Assembly: GCA_023487865.1 (NCBI GenBank)
Contig: JAMDBG010000028.1
Span: 1 to 9,179 of the forward strand
Reading direction: 5' to 3'
From: Deltaproteobacteria bacterium
GTDB taxonomy: Bacteria; Desulfobacterota; Syntrophia; Syntrophales; UBA5619
Length of the DNA: 9,179 nt
The translations under genes were made by a program, and so were the position numbers. Below are positions 6,427 to 9,179 of the stretch, piece by piece. Positions within the stretch are counted from its first letter, which is position 1; each line of letters starts with the position of its first letter. Below the pieces are notes generated by a model. That model saw only the letters and a program-made list of their open reading frames with translations, searched no databases and was not told the origin of the DNA.

Positions 6427-6457
6427 TGTCAAGGCACGGGGCTTTGCGGCAGGCCCC
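6427..6457 (-). promoter_or_regulatory. Intergenic elements between lysE-like gene and homocysteine operon
   Basis: The 103-bp gap at 6355-6457 holds an inverted repeat GGGGC/GCCCC (6438-6442 and 6453-6457) right after the exporter stop, with no T-run. It also holds a perfect TTGACA on the minus strand at 6427-6432. No acceptable -10 follows at 16-18 nt (AGGAAA at 17 nt), so promoter status is weak. The gap is too short for a SAM-type riboswitch together with a promoter. Confidence 0.25.
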
Positions 6458-7081
6458 CTATCCCCTCTCCGCCAGGGCCAGCCTGAGGCCCAGCGACGTA
6501 AAGACCCCGACAGTCAACCAGTCAAAATACTTCGCCGTCTTTGGTCTGGCAAGGAGGAAGCCGCCGATAGTTCCCGAGAAATAGCCGATCAGGCAGAAAA
6601 TGACGACGGCCTGGACCATGAACAGGAATCCCAGCAGCAGCATCTGGAGGGGGAAATAACCGGTATTGGGAGTGACGAACTGCGGCAGAAACGCCAGGAA
6701 GAACATCGCGACCTTCGGGTTGAGGACGTTCATGATGAACCCCCGCTTGAACAGGGCCGCATCGGGCCTGTCGTCGGCAAGCGGAAGCTTTATCGCGGAT
6801 CGGTCCCGGAGCGTCTTGTAGGCCAGATACAGCAGGTACGCCGCTCCGGCATATTTGACGACGTTGAAGGCAATGACCGACGAATAAAATACCGCCGAGA
6901 TCCCGAAGGCCGCCGCAGTCGTATGAACGCTGATTCCGCTGCACATGCCCAGGGCGGTGACGATGGCCGGTCTTCTCCCGCGGGTGATCCCCTGGGTGAC
7001 AACGAAGATATTATCGGGGCCGGGCGCTACGGTAAGGGCGACGGACGCGCACAGGAAGTAGAACAGTGTCGATGGAGCCAT
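6458..7081 (-). CDS. LysE/RhtB-family amino-acid exporter
   Basis: Inner-membrane protein of 207 aa with about six hydrophobic segments, the size and topology of the LysE/RhtB superfamily. The N-terminus carries the family motif VAPGPDNIFVVTQGITRGRRPAI (near residues 18-40). The middle has VKYAGAAYLLYLAYKTLR, and GFIMNVLNPKVAMFFLAFLPQFV (near 113-135) is the conserved NPK/FFL region. Members export amino acids such as lysine, threonine, homoserine or homoserine lactone; the substrate here is unknown. The ATG lies 9 bp after the nitronate-monooxygenase-like gene. Its TGAGG ribosome-binding site (7089-7093) overlaps that gene's TGA stop, so the two are coupled. The homocysteine operon starts 103 bp downstream, so export of a homoserine-type or sulfur amino acid is possible but speculative. 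Confidence 0.93.
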   Translation of the reverse strand: MAPSTLFYFLCASVALTVAPGPDNIFVVTQGITRGRRPAIVTALGMCSGISVHTTAAAFGISAVFYSSVIAFNVVKYAGAAYLLYLAYKTLRDRSAIKLPLADDRPDAALFKRGFIMNVLNPKVAMFFLAFLPQFVTPNTGYFPLQMLLLGFLFMVQAVVIFCLIGYFSGTIGGFLLARPKTAKYFDWLTVGVFTSLGLRLALAERG

Positions 7082-7090
7082 TGGGCGGCC

Positions 7091-8206
7091 TCACGAAGCG
7101 TCAAGATGCCGATGCATGTTCTTTACGATCTCGGTGGCCTCCCCCACGATCCTGTCGATCAGGTCCCGGACCTTGGGCAGGTCGTTCACCCGCTGCGCGC
7201 ATTCACCCCCCGCCATCATCGCGTTTGCCCGGTCGCCCATGCAGACGGCCTTGATGCCGGCCCTTTCATAGGCGATCAACTCAGGCGGGACGGTGCTCCA
7301 GTCATCGGGGATCCCGGTAAACACCCCGGGAGACTTCACGATGGTATTCTGCAGATGGGTCATGCTGGAAGGGGTCTTCAGCCACCGGGCAGGTCCTACG
7401 ACGCCGCGGGCGACCAGGGTTCCGCGATCCTCCGTTTTGACGACCTGCTCCTTCCACAAGGGGTGGAAGTCACTCTCTTGGGTCGCCAGAAGCCTTGTCC
7501 CCATCTGGACCCCGGCGGCCCCCATGGCGATCGCCGCCGCCAGGGTCCTCCCGTCGCAGAATCCGCCGGCCCCCACCACGGGGAAGCCCGGATCCGCTAT
7601 CGCATCGATCACGGCAGGCAGTAAAACCATCGAGTGGACCGGCTCCCAGGCGATGTGAAAACCGCCTTCATGGCCGGAAGCGACGATGCAATCCACCCCC
7701 GCCTTCCTGCACCGCAGGGCGCCCTTCACCGAAGGGACGACGTGCAGCCAGGTAAATCCGGCAGACTTGATCTTCTCGCGCCAGGGAACGGGGTCGCCGG
7801 CCGAGGTGAAGAGCACCTTGAAATGCTCCTTCATCGCAGGGTTCTCCTCACGGACCCGGACCGCCGTATCGATCAGGATCTGCGACAGGGGGAGCACTTC
7901 CGTCGACACCATCACGTTGATCCCGAAGATTCCGCCCCGGTCCTTCGTCAGCCGATACGTCCGTTTCAGAATCTTCTCGAGCACCTGAGCCATATCGTCG
8001 TCCATCGACGCCTCGCCGCTCTCCACAAAGGCCTTATAAATCCAGGGTTGCCCTTCCTTGTCAAAAAGTCCGCTGGTGGAAAGCAGGCCGAGTATCCCCG
8101 CATTGGCCGCGGCGACGCAGAGGTTGTTGTTGCTGAACGGCCCCATGCCGGCCTGGATGATGGGATGTTTGATCCCGAGTAGCTCCGTCAGTCTGGTTTT
8201 CAGCAT
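7091..8206 (-). CDS. Nitronate monooxygenase-family FMN-dependent oxidoreductase
   Basis: A 371-aa TIM-barrel flavoprotein of the nitronate monooxygenase/2-nitropropane dioxygenase family, which also includes FabK enoyl-ACP reductases. Motifs in order are HPIIQAGMG (residues 14-22, FMN pocket), GINVMV (95-100), CIVASGHEGGFH (173-184), the phosphate-binding VGAGGFCDGRTLAAAIAMGAAGVQMGTRLL (211-240) and GGECAQ (333-338). ASGHEGGFH aligns with the usual AQGAEAGGH, so the active-site histidine is retained as H184 while the preceding Gly is Phe. Two starts exist: an in-frame TTG at 8221 and an ATG at 8206. GAGGGAG at 8213-8219 is 6 nt before the ATG, which decides for 8206. It follows the FadB-type gene by 15 bp. 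Family members are often annotated as nitronate monooxygenases without proof; in an acyl-CoA operon an enoyl-thioester or quinone reductase role is also possible. Confidence 0.92.
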   Translation of the reverse strand: MLKTRLTELLGIKHPIIQAGMGPFSNNNLCVAAANAGILGLLSTSGLFDKEGQPWIYKAFVESGEASMDDDMAQVLEKILKRTYRLTKDRGGIFGINVMVSTEVLPLSQILIDTAVRVREENPAMKEHFKVLFTSAGDPVPWREKIKSAGFTWLHVVPSVKGALRCRKAGVDCIVASGHEGGFHIAWEPVHSMVLLPAVIDAIADPGFPVVGAGGFCDGRTLAAAIAMGAAGVQMGTRLLATQESDFHPLWKEQVVKTEDRGTLVARGVVGPARWLKTPSSMTHLQNTIVKSPGVFTGIPDDWSTVPPELIAYERAGIKAVCMGDRANAMMAGGECAQRVNDLPKVRDLIDRIVGEATEIVKNMHRHLDAS

Positions 8207-8212
8207 TGTTGT

Positions 8213-8219
8213 CTCCCTC
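8213..8219 (-). promoter_or_regulatory. Shine-Dalgarno deciding the nitronate monooxygenase-like start
   Basis: GAGGGAG on the minus strand sits 6 nt before the ATG at 8206, and almost directly after the upstream TGA stop at 8222-8224. The competing TTG at 8221 overlaps this element and has no ribosome-binding site of its own. Confidence 0.65.
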
Positions 8220-8221
8220 AA

Positions 8222-9179
8222 TCAGTTAAAAGTCTTTCCCTCGGCGGCAAGCTTGACCAGGAGCGGCGCGGGCTTCCAGAACCCGCCGTGGCGCCCGCGG
8301 GCGTATTTCTCCATCGCCGCAACCACATTGGTCAGGCCGACGGTATCGGCGTAGAACATGGGGCCGCCGCGGTGCATCGGGAAGCCGTAGCCGGTAAGAT
8401 AGATGATGTCGATATCCGACGCCCGTTGCGCGATCCCCTCCGCCAGGATGCAGGCCGCCTCGTTGACCAGGGCGTAGACCAGTCGCTCGACGATCTCTTC
8501 ATCGCTGATGGTGCGCCGCTCCACGCCGATCTCCTTCGAGTGGTTGACGATCATCGCGTTCACCACCTCCGACGGATAGGCCTTGCGGTCGCCCGGTTTG
8601 TAGTCGTACCAGCCGGCGCCGGTCTTCTGGCCGAAGCGCCCCATCTCGCAGAGCAGATCGGCGGTCTTGGAGTAGACGACCCCCGGACTCTCGGCATAGC
8701 GCCGTTTGCGGATGTACCATCCTATGTCGTTACCGGCGAGGTCGCTCATCCGAAACGGTCCCATGGCAAACCCGAACTCCTCCATCACCCGGTCCATCTG
8801 TTCCGGGAGACAGCCCTCTTCGAGGAGGAATCCCGCCTGCCGCCCGTATTGCTCGATCATCCGGTTCCCGATGAAACCGTCGCAGACACCCGAAACCACT
8901 CCGATCTTCCTGATTTTCTTGGCGAGCGCCATGACGGTGGCGAGCACATCCTTGGCGGTCTTCTCTCCGCGCACGATCTCCAGGAGCCTCATGATGTTGG
9001 CCGGGCTGAAGAAGTGCGTGCCGATCACATCCTGCGGCCGCCTGGTAAAGCCTGCGATCTTGTTGACGTCGAGCGTGGAGGTGTTGGAGGCGAGGATGGC
9101 GCCCGGCTTCATCACCTCGTCGAGCTTCCGGAACACCTTCTCCTTGACACCCAGCTCCTCGAACACCGCTTCGATAACG
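8222..9179 (-). CDS. 3-hydroxyacyl-CoA dehydrogenase (FadB/FadJ type), 3' part, cut by window edge
   Basis: The last 318 codons of a beta-oxidation enzyme that oxidises L-3-hydroxyacyl-CoA with NAD+. The frame stays open to the right edge, so the N-terminus is missing. What remains starts inside the NAD-binding domain (VIEAVFEELGVKEKVF, then ASNTSTL). The catalytic pair follows: the His of GTHFFSPANIMRLLE and the Glu 12 residues later, matching the family's His-Glu dyad. GFIGNRM carries the conserved Asn. Two C-terminal 3HCDH domains are then seen, the first with FRMSDLAGNDIGW and GQKTGAGWYDY, the second with NEAACILAEGIAQRASDID and GYGFPMHRGGPMFYAD. Two C-terminal domains are typical of bifunctional enzymes carrying an N-terminal enoyl-CoA hydratase, which would lie outside the window. 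The conserved GTG at 9166 is internal, not a start. It heads the operon with the flavoprotein and exporter genes. Confidence 0.95.
   Translation of the reverse strand, partial: VIEAVFEELGVKEKVFRKLDEVMKPGAILASNTSTLDVNKIAGFTRRPQDVIGTHFFSPANIMRLLEIVRGEKTAKDVLATVMALAKKIRKIGVVSGVCDGFIGNRMIEQYGRQAGFLLEEGCLPEQMDRVMEEFGFAMGPFRMSDLAGNDIGWYIRKRRYAESPGVVYSKTADLLCEMGRFGQKTGAGWYDYKPGDRKAYPSEVVNAMIVNHSKEIGVERRTISDEEIVERLVYALVNEAACILAEGIAQRASDIDIIYLTGYGFPMHRGGPMFYADTVGLTNVVAAMEKYARGRHGGFWKPAPLLVKLAAEGKTFN

Noticed and set aside
6355..6457. SAM or other methionine-linked riboswitch upstream of the homocysteine operon
   Set aside because: The gap is only 103 bp and shows no multi-helix junction or conserved core that I could recognise, and no terminator T-run.
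5155..6486. A 443-codon open frame on the plus strand opposite the COG1900 gene
   Set aside because: Same mirror-frame effect. The translation has no family motifs, while the opposite strand encodes a strongly conserved enzyme with a fitting start and overlap.

Overview
The window is a fully minus-strand stretch of GC-rich bacterial DNA holding ten genes in three apparent operons. The gene set combines anaerobe-type homocysteine synthesis, acyl-CoA oxidation and a tripartite tricarboxylate-type uptake system. This suggests an anaerobic, probably syntrophic or sulfate-reducing bacterium of the Desulfobacterota/Syntrophia kind. That placement is an inference from gene content only; no rRNA or phylogenetic marker is present. 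I see no mobile element, tRNA, rRNA or CRISPR array.

Read in the direction of transcription (right to left), operon 1 (9179 to 6458) starts with the 3' part of a FadB-type 3-hydroxyacyl-CoA dehydrogenase gene cut by the window edge. It continues with a nitronate monooxygenase-family flavoprotein and ends with a LysE/RhtB-family exporter. The genes are 15 and 9 bp apart, and each downstream ribosome-binding site lies at or over the preceding stop.

Operon 2 (6354 to 4026) encodes three proteins: a DUF39/COG1900 protein of the L-aspartate-semialdehyde sulfurtransferase family, a NIL-domain ferredoxin, and a UPF0280/COG2122 ApbE-like protein. These are the three families reported together in anaerobes that make homocysteine directly from aspartate semialdehyde and sulfide, bypassing homoserine acylation. 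The first two genes overlap by ATGA. The ferredoxin is odd: its first [4Fe-4S] motif has lost its third and fourth cysteines.

Operon 3 (3726 to 45) is a complete tripartite tricarboxylate transporter (TctC periplasmic receptor, TctB and TctA membrane subunits). It is followed by a GntR/FCD regulator whose Shine-Dalgarno overlaps the tctA stop codon. The 299-bp gap upstream of tctC carries a perfect TTGACA box, a roughly 150-nt leader and short repeats that could be operators. The substrate of this transporter cannot be read from sequence. The left edge (1-40) is a C/G-rich imperfect hairpin that looks like a dispersed intergenic repeat.
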